From Berkiella sp963803015 (GTDB taxonomy: Bacteria; Pseudomonadota; Gammaproteobacteria; Berkiellales; Berkiellaceae), in assembly GCA_963803015.1 (NCBI GenBank), contig CAWDKV010000011.1:1-64000 (forward strand): a DNA stretch of 64,000 nt. The letters run 5' to 3'. Shown here in pieces: positions 24,576 through 32,954 of the stretch (within the stretch, counting starts at the first letter, position 1; every line of letters begins with the position of its first letter). The translations under genes and the position numbers were made by a program. The notes below the pieces were generated by a model. That model made no database searches. It was given only the letters and a program-made list of their open reading frames with translations, and was not told where the DNA came from.

Positions 24576-25253
24576 TCAGTAAATATATGGATTGCCATTC
24601 CCTTGTACTTCTTTAATTCTTCGATTGCGTTCTCTTTCCCATGGTGTCGGCGGATAGGCTTGATGCCAGGCTAAATAGAGCGCTTTTTCCTTTTCATCTA
24701 AGGTAAAGGGATAGGTTTGAGCCATATAAAGATAAGTTCGGGCTATCATCCCTCGCAGCGCCTCACTTGGCTCAATGGTTTTATTCTTTTTATCTAGTTT
24801 AATTTGACAACCTTTTATGATTTCACCTGATTCAAGACAAAGCCCAAAATGATGATTGCCGCGTTGCTTCTTTAATAAAGGGAGCTCAGGGACTAAATTA
24901 TGCAGGTCTTTTTTCATCCGTTGATAGACAGGATCTTGCTGATCACAACACCGTAAGCCTTTAAAGGTCTCGCCGTTTTTATTGATACATATTTTTTCCT
25001 GATAGCAAAGTAAATTTTTAGCATACTCTTTGCTAGAGACCAGGGACATCCATTTAATTTTGGTTTGTTCTTTATGCGTATGGCCTTTTGTAGAAAAAGA
25101 TTCTTCACAAAAAAAGGTTTGACGATGGGTGTTGTAGATTTGAAGAAGCGCTTTCTCTGTACTTTGCTTCTTGGGGGCAGGTTGCGTTAAAGCATTGACC
25201 TGCCCACATAGCGTCAAAATGAGCGCCCAGAAGGCGAGTAATTTTAAGCCCAA
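24576..25253 (-). CDS. endonuclease I family protein, exported, active-site residues missing
   Basis: The 225-residue product has a signal peptide (LLAFWALILTLCGQVNA) and clear homology to EndA/Vvn endonuclease I over its second half: CCDQQDPVYQRMKKDLHNLVP, RGNHHFG, EPSEALRGMIARTYLYMA, and WHQAYPPTPWERERNRRIKEVQGNGNPYI. Where family members have EWEHVVPA, containing the Mg-ligand Glu and general-base His, this protein reads KWMSLVSS. It is therefore probably not a functional nuclease, or uses other residues. Several cysteines suggest disulphides. The start is TTG 25253, needed for the signal peptide, 6 nt after the glutaredoxin-like gene. Confidence 0.85.
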   Translation of the reverse strand: MGLKLLAFWALILTLCGQVNALTQPAPKKQSTEKALLQIYNTHRQTFFCEESFSTKGHTHKEQTKIKWMSLVSSKEYAKNLLCYQEKICINKNGETFKGLRCCDQQDPVYQRMKKDLHNLVPELPLLKKQRGNHHFGLCLESGEIIKGCQIKLDKKNKTIEPSEALRGMIARTYLYMAQTYPFTLDEKEKALYLAWHQAYPPTPWERERNRRIKEVQGNGNPYIY

Positions 25254-25259
25254 GATGAA

Positions 25260-25622
25260 TTACTTTTTCTGTATTCCAGCTTTGATTAAGGCTTGATCGA
25301 TTGCTTGCGGGTTGAAGCCTTGGATCCGTTCGTTACCAATTAAAATTAGCGGCACTTGCGCACCACCCATGGCTTTAAACTTTGCTTGGATTTCGGGAGA
25401 AGACTCAACATCATAATCCGTGAAGTCGATGCCATGCTCTCTAAAATAGGCTCGAGATTCTTTGCAGTAGATACACCAAGAAGTGCCGTATAAAACAACA
25501 GCCTTTTCTTTGTAGGTGGGAGCGATAGCAGCATGGGTTTGACTAACAAGAGAAAGTGCGAAAAAAGAGAAAGCGATTTTGAGAAAAATGCGGAACATAA
25601 AGGAGCGGTTAGCGTGAGACAT
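25260..25622 (-). CDS. exported glutaredoxin-like thiol protein
   Basis: The 120-residue product has a hydrophobic signal sequence (FRIFLKIAFSFFALSLVSQTHA) and a glutaredoxin fold: VVLYGTSWCIYCKESRAYFREHGIDFTDYDVE with a CxxC active site, the cis-proline QVPLILIGNERIQGF and a terminal helix. It should act as a thiol-disulphide oxidoreductase in the periplasm or membrane. AGAGGA before ATG 25622 supports this start over Met9. It is in an operon with the endonuclease-I-like gene, whose product is Cys-rich and could be a client. Confidence 0.88.
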   Translation of the reverse strand: MSHANRSFMFRIFLKIAFSFFALSLVSQTHAAIAPTYKEKAVVLYGTSWCIYCKESRAYFREHGIDFTDYDVESSPEIQAKFKAMGGAQVPLILIGNERIQGFNPQAIDQALIKAGIQKK

Positions 25623-25892
25623 TTATCTAGTCCTCTTGATTATTAATAGGATTGCACTCTCATCATAGGAAAGAATTCTACAGTAGCAAAATTCTAAGGG
25701 GAACGGTATAGGCCTAAGCCGCACAGATCCCTTTTCATTAACAGGTGAATATAAATCCAGCCTTTGCGTGTTCTCTTAAGTAATTATCGTTGTCGCCGAA
25801 CTTTACTTTATTCTAACTGGTCATATCCAAAGAAATAATTGGAAAAGCTTTGTTTTTTCTCAAAGTTTTTATTGCTATGCAAAGAGGTCGAC

Positions 25893-26567
25893 ATGAAAAT
25901 ACACTATTTAAAGTACTTGATCTTGCTAGCGCCTATTTGTATTGCTGGATATACAGCCAGTGCAGAAACTGTCACGAGTACAGAGAGTGTAACAAGTACA
26001 CAGACTGTCACTGGCGCTGGGAGTGTAACAAGTACACAGACTGTCACTAGCACACAGCCTGTAAAAGGTGAAGAGATAACCATTACACTAGAAGAGCTTG
26101 ATGCAATAAAATCTCAAGAGAAAAGGGGCGACGAACTTTACTTTAGTATCACAGAATATCCGTCTACTTCTCCGGCTAAACATTATCAAGTACCAAGCTT
26201 TCCCTCTCATTGGGTCTCAGCTTACTTTAAGAGCCTAAAAAACATCGTATTATGGCAAAAAGACATGAGTACTTGCGAGCCGATGGAAGTCATTTTTTCT
26301 CTTGTAGAAGAAGATCTCCCGCCGTGGATCCCAGATGATTTATTGGGATCAGCAAAATTAAAAATACACTGTGAAAACGGCAAAGCCATTAAGGAATGGG
26401 TCGTGCCTAATAAAGAAATCACAAATGAAGACACGGTTAATGATAAAAAAACAGTATTCAATTTCACAGGAAAAGGGGCAGATTACCGTGCTGTGCTTTA
26501 TTTCGATGAAAAACCAATAGAAAACGGTAAAAATGTTGATAATAAAAAAGAAGAAGTGAAAAAATAA
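25893..26567 (+). CDS. exported protein with TVTST tandem repeats
   Basis: No known family is recognised. The frame extends upstream to 25839, but AGAGGT 4 nt before ATG 25893 and the signal peptide starting there (MKIHYLKYLILLAPICIAGYTASA) fix the start, giving 224 residues. The mature protein begins with a Thr/Ser/Val repeat (ETVTSTESVTSTQTVTGAGS and continuing), followed by a folded-looking domain with ITITLEELDAIKSQE, a YQVPSFPSHWVSAYF segment, CEPMEVIFSLVEEDLPPWIP and a lysine-rich end. The repeat could be a surface linker or an O-glycosylation-like stretch. It is monocistronic. Confidence 0.8.
   Translation: MKIHYLKYLILLAPICIAGYTASAETVTSTESVTSTQTVTGAGSVTSTQTVTSTQPVKGEEITITLEELDAIKSQEKRGDELYFSITEYPSTSPAKHYQVPSFPSHWVSAYFKSLKNIVLWQKDMSTCEPMEVIFSLVEEDLPPWIPDDLLGSAKLKIHCENGKAIKEWVVPNKEITNEDTVNDKKTVFNFTGKGADYRAVLYFDEKPIENGKNVDNKKEEVKK
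25967..26062 (+). repeat. coding tandem repeat, 36-bp period
   Basis: An exact 28-bp block occurs at 25985-26012 and again at 26021-26048, with partial flanking copies. It encodes the ESVTSTQTVT units of the exported protein. Copy number could vary by slippage in frame, since 36 is a multiple of three. Confidence 0.75.
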
Positions 26568-26571
26568 CGAG

Positions 26572-26602
26572 AAAAACAGCCTCGCACGTTTGCGGTTTTT
26601 TG
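26572..26602 (+). terminator. candidate terminator after the TVTST protein gene
   Basis: AAAAAC, AGCCT, CGCA, CGTT loop, TGCG, GTTTTTT: a short GC stem nested in an A/T-paired stem and ending in a T run immediately after the stop codon. Confidence 0.4.
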
Positions 26603-26674
26603 AGGGAGATCTACACTTAAAATAAACTATTTGTTGTAAGTGTATTTTCTCAAAAGCGAAGACAGAGGCTCCCA

Positions 26675-27322
26675 TTGCAAACTTTAGATACCCAAAAATT
26701 AAAACGCGACTGTATGATTGCCATTGTCATACCGCTTGTTTTAATAGCAGCCTTACAGCTGATATTACAACCTTCTTTATTTTATAAGTTGGTGATTTTT
26801 GGCGTCATCTTTGCCAGCATACTTTTTGTAGCCCTTTATCGCTTTTTCAATCAATTAGATGATTTTACTTGGAAGCAACAATTGAGCAGCATCCTACAGA
26901 ATGTGACGGCGCCAGTTTTAGTAACCGATCAGAATCATGATGTCACCTATGTGAGCAAGCCATTTCATGCGCTGCCCTTAGGAAAGCTTTTAGATAGATT
27001 TAACAGCTTACCCGAGATCCTAGCCTTTCAGCATGGGGGAAATACTCATCAACGTTTAGAAAAAATAGCTCATTATCGCAAAATGTTAGCTTCGCTTGAT
27101 AGCCAATCCTTTTTTCAATATGTTTGGGAGGGGCGGCAATACGATTTATTGTTGGTCGCCTTGTTTTCCCCTACTGGTAAAAAATGGGGGACGCTTATCG
27201 AATGTGTCACCACCACGGATTTGAAGAAAGAAGAAGAGAGATTATCTCAAGATTTTCCGGTGACATCGACCACCCATTTAAACAAAAAACAGATTGAGAA
27301 TTTATTAGGGATTTTAAAATGA
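26675..27322 (+). CDS. membrane protein with PAS-like domain
   Basis: The 215-residue product starts at TTG 26675 with AGAGG 6 nt upstream; no ATG upstream of the first helix is available. Two membrane segments (about 14-30 and 37-56) are followed by a PAS-like domain (LSSILQNVTAPVLVTDQNHDVTYVSK), as in PhoR-type sensor kinases, but no kinase domain follows. It could be a stand-alone sensor or the surviving sensory half of a histidine kinase. The C-terminus (TTHLNKKQIENLLGIL) is unrecognised. Confidence 0.7.
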   Translation: MQTLDTQKLKRDCMIAIVIPLVLIAALQLILQPSLFYKLVIFGVIFASILFVALYRFFNQLDDFTWKQQLSSILQNVTAPVLVTDQNHDVTYVSKPFHALPLGKLLDRFNSLPEILAFQHGGNTHQRLEKIAHYRKMLASLDSQSFFQYVWEGRQYDLLLVALFSPTGKKWGTLIECVTTTDLKKEEERLSQDFPVTSTTHLNKKQIENLLGILK

Positions 27323-27368
27323 CTGTGACATGGTTATGCTTATTAAGCTTAAGTTTGATGGCAAGTTT

Positions 27369-27464
27369 TATACTCTTTCCATCTTGAAATCAACAAAACC
27401 AAGCTGGTTCGAGTCTATACTCTTTCAATTTTGATTAACCAATAAAATCAAACTGGTTTGAGTA
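27369..27464. repeat. imperfect tandem repeat, about 47-bp period
   Basis: Two diverged units (27369-27415 and 27416-27464) share TATACTCTTTC and the CTGGTTYGAGT end. The first contains the perfect inverted repeat AACCA-AGC-TGGTT. It occupies the gap between two convergent genes, so it may act as a bidirectional terminator. Confidence 0.6.
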
Positions 27465-27986
27465 TCAATTCTGTTTTGCTTTCAAGATTAAAGTATCATC
27501 TTCTTGCAAAAAGTTGATTTTCTTCAAAGCGCTCATGCCCAAAAGCACTTCCTCTCCTTCCATCCGTGGGTTAATTATCGCAAAGAGGTTGTGTAACACT
27601 ATATGACCGATAACACATTCCTCAATTCTTGTGCTGTAAACTTCAACACTACCGCCAGCGGTTATGGCAGTTGTTCGTGGGCCTTTGCTAAGATGTAATT
27701 TTTTAGCAATATTCTCAGGAATGACTATCTCGGTAGCCCCGGTGTCTAATAAAAATAGAACTGGTACTTGATTAATTTGTCCGTTGGCAACATATTGATG
27801 GTTATTGTTGCGTTTTAATATCGTTTGCTTCTCACCTTGTTCATTTATCATCTCTACTGCGTGTGGGACTTCCTCCTTTTTGGACCATTGTTGAAAGAAA
27901 AAAGCAAAAAGTAATAAAACCAGTATCCAGGCGCCAATTATCATCCCTTTACCAAAGTTTTGCGTTGGATCGGGAGAGTTAGGCAT
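27465..27986 (-). CDS. retropepsin-like aspartic protease family protein
   Basis: The 173-residue product has an N-terminal membrane anchor (GMIIGAWILVLLLFAFFFQQW), a linker, then a clan AA aspartic protease domain with the catalytic LFLLDTGATEIVIPE and a second conserved block VLLGMSALKKINF. It matches the TIGR02281-type bacterial retropepsins. Periplasmic proteolysis is likely, probably as a dimer. ATG 27986 is the only start giving the anchor. Confidence 0.9.
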   Translation of the reverse strand: MPNSPDPTQNFGKGMIIGAWILVLLLFAFFFQQWSKKEEVPHAVEMINEQGEKQTILKRNNNHQYVANGQINQVPVLFLLDTGATEIVIPENIAKKLHLSKGPRTTAITAGGSVEVYSTRIEECVIGHIVLHNLFAIINPRMEGEEVLLGMSALKKINFLQEDDTLILKAKQN

Positions 27987-28049
27987 AATGTGTTTTTCTT
28001 AACTTATTTTTCATAAATAAAATTATAAATGATTCAAACTTAACTTGCG

Positions 28050-28625
28050 ATGAAAATTGATATCCATACAGGCTTGCTAGCAGGAGCACAAATTTGTTTG
28101 TCTCCCAACTGCGATGAAAGATCACCTAATCAAAGGATATCCTTATTGGTTATCCATAATATTAGTTTGCCACCTGGAGAATACGAAGGAGATTATGTCA
28201 AAGACTTTTTTAGCAACACACTTGACATAAAAAAACATGCCTATTTTCAAACTATCGCCAATTTACGTGTCTCTAGTCATCTTTTTATTCGAAGAACCGG
28301 TGAAATTTGGCAGTTTGTGCCTTTTCAAAAAAGAGCTTGGCACGCAGGGGAATCTTCATTTCAAGGACAAAGCCAGTGCAATGATTTTTCTATCGGCATC
28401 GAATTAGAGGGAACGGATTATCATCCTTATACCTCAGCACAATATCAACAATTAGCCCAAGTGAGCACGTGTTTGCTCGAGCACTATCCAGAAATGGGTT
28501 TAGAGAGAATAGTGGGTCATGCAGATATTGCGCCTCAACGTAAAACCGATCCCGGTGAGAGTTTTGACTGGGATAGATACAAGACTTTAATTCAAAATTT
28601 GTTATCCAATAATAAAGATAGTTAA
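28050..28625 (+). CDS. ampD: 1,6-anhydro-N-acetylmuramyl-L-alanine amidase
   Basis: AmpD cleaves the peptide from anhydro-muropeptides during cell-wall recycling in the cytoplasm. Family motifs are present in 191 residues: the first zinc His in LLVIHNISLPP, the VSSHLFIRRTGEIWQFVPFQKRAWHAG core, FSIGIELEGTDYHPYT, and the remaining zinc ligands in RIVGHADIAPQRKTDPGESFDW. There is no signal peptide, which separates it from AmiD. Loss of this enzyme usually alters beta-lactamase induction where AmpR is present; no ampR or ampC is visible here. Confidence 0.95.
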   Translation: MKIDIHTGLLAGAQICLSPNCDERSPNQRISLLVIHNISLPPGEYEGDYVKDFFSNTLDIKKHAYFQTIANLRVSSHLFIRRTGEIWQFVPFQKRAWHAGESSFQGQSQCNDFSIGIELEGTDYHPYTSAQYQQLAQVSTCLLEHYPEMGLERIVGHADIAPQRKTDPGESFDWDRYKTLIQNLLSNNKDS

Positions 28626-28640
28626 TAAACTGACGTGGGG

Positions 28641-28670
28641 CATGGGTTTTTACTAGACCCATGTTATAAT
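28641..28670 (+). promoter_or_regulatory. palindrome plus -10 element ahead of aceE
   Basis: CATGGGT and ACCCATG form a perfect 7-bp inverted repeat with a 9-nt centre (28641-28663), followed at once by a consensus TATAAT (28665-28670). The -35 is not obvious, which fits an activator- or repressor-controlled promoter. The palindrome could alternatively terminate ampD transcription. Confidence 0.5.
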
Positions 28671-28701
28671 TTGCCGCTAAAAGTGATGAGGGAACCAAGT
28701 A

Positions 28702-31371
28702 ATGCAAAATCTCGCAGGCGCAGACATCGATCCTGATGAAACACGGGAATGGCTGCAATCTCTCGATTCTGTCCTCTATCAAGAAGGACCAGAGCGTGCA
28801 CAATTTCTACTCAATACCTTGCTGAATAAAGTCCAAGGTATCGAGACACCTCAAGCGTCTGGTCAAAGGCAAACCGCTTATGTTAATTCCATACCCGTTG
28901 AAAAGGAACCCACCTATCCTGGCGATCTCGAAATCGAGCATCGGATAAGGGCGCTTATTCGTTGGAATGCGATGGCGATGGTTGTGCGAGCACAACACTT
29001 AGATAGTACTTTAGGGGGGCATATTGGCACATTTGCTTCTTCTGCAACGCTTTATGATGTAGGGTTTAACCATTTTTGGCGAGGATTAGATCATCCATCA
29101 GGAGGTGATCTTATCTATATTCAGGGTCACGCTTCACCCGGTATTTACGCGCGTGCTTTTCTTCAGGGCGATCTGAGTGAAGACCAAATATTACATTTTC
29201 GAAGAGAAGTTGATAAAAAAGGGCTTTCTTCTTATCCCCATCCTTGGCTGATGCCTTCGTTTTGGCAGTTCCCTACCGTATCGATGGGGTTAGGCCCCAT
29301 GCAGGCTGTCTATCAAGCAAGATTTATGCGTTATCTTGAAAATAGAGATTTGCTCAATAAAAGTGACAGAAAAGTATGGTGCTTTTGTGGTGATGGTGAG
29401 ATGGATGAGCCTGAATCACTCGCCGGCTTATCACTTGCTTCTCGCGAGAAACTCGATAACCTCATTTTTGTGATCAATTGCAATTTGCAACGTTTAGATG
29501 GCCCCGTGCGCGGTAATAGCAAAATTATTCAAGAATTAGAAGCGGTGTTTTTAGGCGCAGGTTGGAATGTGATAAAACTGGTTTGGGGAGGCAATTGGGA
29601 TCCCTTGCTTGCCGCAGATCAAAGTGGAAAACTGCGACAACGGATGGAAGAAGCGGTTGATGGAGATTACCAAAATTACAAAGCCAAGGGCGGCGCTTAT
29701 ACGCGCGAACATTTCTTTGGCAAATATGCCGAATTAAAGCAGCTGGTTGCAGGCTTGTCTGATGAGGAAATTTGGCATTTAAACCGAGGCGGCCATGATC
29801 CTAAAAAAGTGTTTGCAGCGTATCACAGTGCGGTCAATCATACAGGTCAACCTACTGTGATTTTAGCAAAAACAGTCAAAGGTTATGGTTTGGGATCAGC
29901 AGGGGAAGCCCTGAATATCGCGCACAATACCAAGAAATTAGATTTTAACGAACTCATCGCCTTTAGAGATCGTTTCAAGATCCCGGTTTCTGATGAAATG
30001 GTAGAAAAGGTCGCTTTTTATCCTCTTGCTGAAAATAGTCCAGAAGGTCAATATTTAAAACAACGCCGCATGAGTTTAGGGGGGAGTTTACCCAGAAGAA
30101 GAACCAAAGCGACGCATCCGCCTCTTCAGATCCCGCCTCTTTCCGCTTTTGAGGCTCAGCTCAAATCAACAGGTGACAGAGAAATCTCTACCACCATGGC
30201 TTTTGTACGGATTTTAACTGCATTAGTAAAAGACAAGGACATTGGCAAACACATTGTTCCGATTGTCCCTGATGAAGCCAGAACGTTTGGTATGGAAGGA
30301 TTATTTAGGCAAATAGGAATTTACTCCTCTGAAGGTCAAAAATATCAGCCTGTAGATGCCGATCAAGTCATGTTTTACCGTGAAGCTAAAAATGGACAAA
30401 TTTTAGAAGAGGGCATCAATGAAGCCGGATCTTTTTGTTCATGGATTGCAGCTGCAACCTCTTATAGCAATCACAATAATACCATGATCCCTTTCTACAT
30501 TTATTACTCGATGTTTGGTTTTCAGCGCATCGGTGATTTTGCTTGGGCCGCAGGGGATTCTCGTGCAAAAGGGTTTTTACTTGGTGGGACCGCGGGTAGA
30601 ACCACACTCAATGGTGAAGGGTTACAACATCAAGATGGGCATAGTCATCTTCTTGCGAGTACTATTCCTAATTGCATGACTTATGATCCCACCTATGCTT
30701 ATGAATTAGCAGTGATCATTCAGCATGGGATGCATCGCATGTATACCTTAAATGAAGATCTCTACTTCTATATCACGTTAATGAATGAAAATTATACGCA
30801 CCCCGAGATGCCAGCAGGTGTTGAGCAAGATATTATCTCCGGAATGTATCTCTTACAAAAAGCGCAAAAGGTGCAAACTAATCATGTCCAACTTTTAGGA
30901 TCAGGCACTATTTTGCGTGAGGTTATCGCTGCCGTTGAATTGCTACAACAATTTAACATCAGCGCTGACATCTGGAGCGTGACCAGTTTTAATGAGCTGA
31001 GAAAAGAGGCGCTATCCGTTCAACGATGGAATCTTTTACATCCTCTTGAAAAACCGCGTACGAGTTTTCTGCAAAATTGCTTAAAAGAAACCACCGGACC
31101 TATCATTGCCTCTACGGATTATATGAAGCTCTATTCTGAACAATTAAGATCTTTTATAGATAGACCTTATTATTGTTTAGGAACAGATGGGTATGGACGT
31201 AGTGATACGCGCGCTGCGCTGCGTAGTCATTTTGAAGTGGATAGATACCATGTCGCTTATACGGCCATTAAAGCGCTAGTTGATGCAGGACAACTCAAAC
31301 CAGAAGTGGCAGTTGATGCTTTAAAACGGTTTGGCATTAACCCGGAAAAATTAGACAGTGTTCGGTTATAA
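28702..31371 (+). CDS. aceE: pyruvate dehydrogenase E1 component (homodimeric)
   Basis: E1 decarboxylates pyruvate with thiamine diphosphate and acetylates E2. At 889 residues it has the full homodimeric length. Landmarks include GGHIGTFASSATLYDVGFNHFWRG, the ThDP/Mg motif GDGEMDEPESLAGL ... NLIFVINCNLQRLDGPV, and the catalytic NEAGSFCSWIAAATSYSNHN region. The C-terminal transketolase part ends in GYGRSDTRAALRSHFEVD. GAGGGA precedes the ATG. It is first in aceE-aceF-lpdA, 17 nt before aceF. The promoter-like palindrome upstream is the only regulatory signal seen. Confidence 0.97.
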   Translation: MQNLAGADIDPDETREWLQSLDSVLYQEGPERAQFLLNTLLNKVQGIETPQASGQRQTAYVNSIPVEKEPTYPGDLEIEHRIRALIRWNAMAMVVRAQHLDSTLGGHIGTFASSATLYDVGFNHFWRGLDHPSGGDLIYIQGHASPGIYARAFLQGDLSEDQILHFRREVDKKGLSSYPHPWLMPSFWQFPTVSMGLGPMQAVYQARFMRYLENRDLLNKSDRKVWCFCGDGEMDEPESLAGLSLASREKLDNLIFVINCNLQRLDGPVRGNSKIIQELEAVFLGAGWNVIKLVWGGNWDPLLAADQSGKLRQRMEEAVDGDYQNYKAKGGAYTREHFFGKYAELKQLVAGLSDEEIWHLNRGGHDPKKVFAAYHSAVNHTGQPTVILAKTVKGYGLGSAGEALNIAHNTKKLDFNELIAFRDRFKIPVSDEMVEKVAFYPLAENSPEGQYLKQRRMSLGGSLPRRRTKATHPPLQIPPLSAFEAQLKSTGDREISTTMAFVRILTALVKDKDIGKHIVPIVPDEARTFGMEGLFRQIGIYSSEGQKYQPVDADQVMFYREAKNGQILEEGINEAGSFCSWIAAATSYSNHNNTMIPFYIYYSMFGFQRIGDFAWAAGDSRAKGFLLGGTAGRTTLNGEGLQHQDGHSHLLASTIPNCMTYDPTYAYELAVIIQHGMHRMYTLNEDLYFYITLMNENYTHPEMPAGVEQDIISGMYLLQKAQKVQTNHVQLLGSGTILREVIAAVELLQQFNISADIWSVTSFNELRKEALSVQRWNLLHPLEKPRTSFLQNCLKETTGPIIASTDYMKLYSEQLRSFIDRPYYCLGTDGYGRSDTRAALRSHFEVDRYHVAYTAIKALVDAGQLKPEVAVDALKRFGINPEKLDSVRL

Positions 31372-31388
31372 GATCCAGGAGTCACGTT

Positions 31389-32927
31389 TTGACAACAATT
31401 AAAGAAGTCACCGTACCAGATATTGGGCAATTTAGTGCTGTTGAAGTCATAGAAGTGGCTATCAAGGAGGGTGCCCTTGTCAATATAGAAGATCCTTTAA
31501 TTACCTTGGAAACTGAAAAAGCTTCCATGGATATTCCTTCGCCACTTGTTGGGAAAATAAAGGAAATCAAACTAAAGGTAGGCGATAAAGTCTCGCAAGG
31601 GGATTTAATCGCACTGGTAGAAACAGCGGAAGAAGAAAAAAAGGTCACTGCAGAAAAAACATCTTTACCGGATGCCTCGCCCAAAAAACTGATTGTCAAT
31701 GTGCCAGATATTGGCTCTGATCAAGAAGTGGAAGTGATTGAAGTGGCGATCACACCCGGTCAAACGGTGCAAAAAGAGGGGACCTTAATCACTTTAGAGA
31801 GTGAAAAGGCCAGCATGGATATCCCTTCTCCTGAGTCGGGTACGGTTTTATCCGTGTTGGTTAAAGTGGGCAGTAAAGTTAAAACGGGTACAGCGATTGC
31901 AGAGCTCAGTGTTAGCCAAGAGCTCTCACTCGTCAAGGCGGCCCCTTCACCATCGACGCAAACTTTTTCAGCGCCGGTGCCTGCACCCGCACCTTCTTTG
32001 ACTAGTATCAAACCGATTGCTATTACGCCAACAACAATTCATGCAGGTCCTGCCACAAGACGTTTAGCAAGAGAGCTTGGCGTAGATTTGAGCAAAGTGC
32101 CAGGAAGTGGTCGTAAAGGACGTATTATCACTAAAGATATTCATACATACGTCAAAGCCATTTTGCAAAATGCGCAAGGAGCAGGGGGACTCAATCTTGA
32201 AAAAGCACCTGAAGTTGATTTTAGCCAATTTGGTGCAATAGAAACGAAACCTCTTAGCCGCATCAAAAAGTGGACCGCAAAAAATTTACACCGTAATTGG
32301 GTCATGATTCCACATGTGACACAATTTGATGAAGCTGACATTACAGAATTAGAAAACTACCGTAAGGCCAATAAAGAAAAAGCAGAACAAAGTGGCTTTA
32401 AATTGACACCGTTGGTGTTTATTATTAAAGCTGTTGTTGCGGCTTTAAAAGCTTTTCCGCAATTTAACGCTTCTTTGGCTGCAAATGGCACAGATCTGAT
32501 TTACAAAAAATATTGCCATATTGGTGTAGCAGTGGATACCCCTAATGGTTTAATGGTGCCGGTGATTCGTGATGCCGATAAAAAAACCTTATTTGATTTG
32601 GCCAAAGATCTGGTCGAGAAAAGTGGTCTTGCCAGAGAAGGCAAATTAAAAGCGGAGCAAATGCAAGGGAGCTCTTTTACCTTGTCCAGTTTAGGTTCTA
32701 TAGGGGGCACTGCCTTTACCCCAATTATCAATGCACCGGATTTAGCCATTTTAGGGATATCTAAAGCGAGCATCAAACCGATCTACAACGGTAAGGAATT
32801 TGTGCCAAGACAAATGTTACCCTTGAGTTTATCTTACGATCACAGAGTCATTGATGGTGTGGAAGGGGCAAAATTTGCAGCCTTTATCGTTAGCCAATTA
32901 CAAGACGTCAAGACTTTAATTTTATAA
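31389..32927 (+). CDS. aceF: dihydrolipoamide acetyltransferase, PDH E2
   Basis: The 512-residue E2 has two lipoyl domains (about residues 5-80 and 105-180), each with a lipoylated lysine in ETEKASMDIPSP or ESEKASMDIPSP. Next is a Pro/Ala-rich hinge, the E1/E3-binding domain (AGPATRRLARELGVDLSKVPGSG), and the catalytic domain ending in the active-site DHRVIDGVEGA. It builds the PDH core and transfers acetyl groups to CoA. The start is TTG with CAGGAG 7 nt upstream. E. coli AceF has three lipoyl domains; two is common in other gammaproteobacteria. Confidence 0.97.
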   Translation: MTTIKEVTVPDIGQFSAVEVIEVAIKEGALVNIEDPLITLETEKASMDIPSPLVGKIKEIKLKVGDKVSQGDLIALVETAEEEKKVTAEKTSLPDASPKKLIVNVPDIGSDQEVEVIEVAITPGQTVQKEGTLITLESEKASMDIPSPESGTVLSVLVKVGSKVKTGTAIAELSVSQELSLVKAAPSPSTQTFSAPVPAPAPSLTSIKPIAITPTTIHAGPATRRLARELGVDLSKVPGSGRKGRIITKDIHTYVKAILQNAQGAGGLNLEKAPEVDFSQFGAIETKPLSRIKKWTAKNLHRNWVMIPHVTQFDEADITELENYRKANKEKAEQSGFKLTPLVFIIKAVVAALKAFPQFNASLAANGTDLIYKKYCHIGVAVDTPNGLMVPVIRDADKKTLFDLAKDLVEKSGLAREGKLKAEQMQGSSFTLSSLGSIGGTAFTPIINAPDLAILGISKASIKPIYNGKEFVPRQMLPLSLSYDHRVIDGVEGAKFAAFIVSQLQDVKTLIL

Positions 32928-32954
32928 ATTTTTAAATAGGCATTGAGGATTATT

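Noticed and set aside
26358..26675. 105-codon minus-strand frame rich in Phe/Ile
   Set aside because: Complement of the Lys-rich end of the TVTST protein and the AT-rich gap; no ribosome-binding site.
28390..28803. 137-codon minus-strand frame across the ampD-aceE junction
   Set aside because: It lies opposite the ampD 3' end, the aceE promoter and the aceE start; no motif or start signal.
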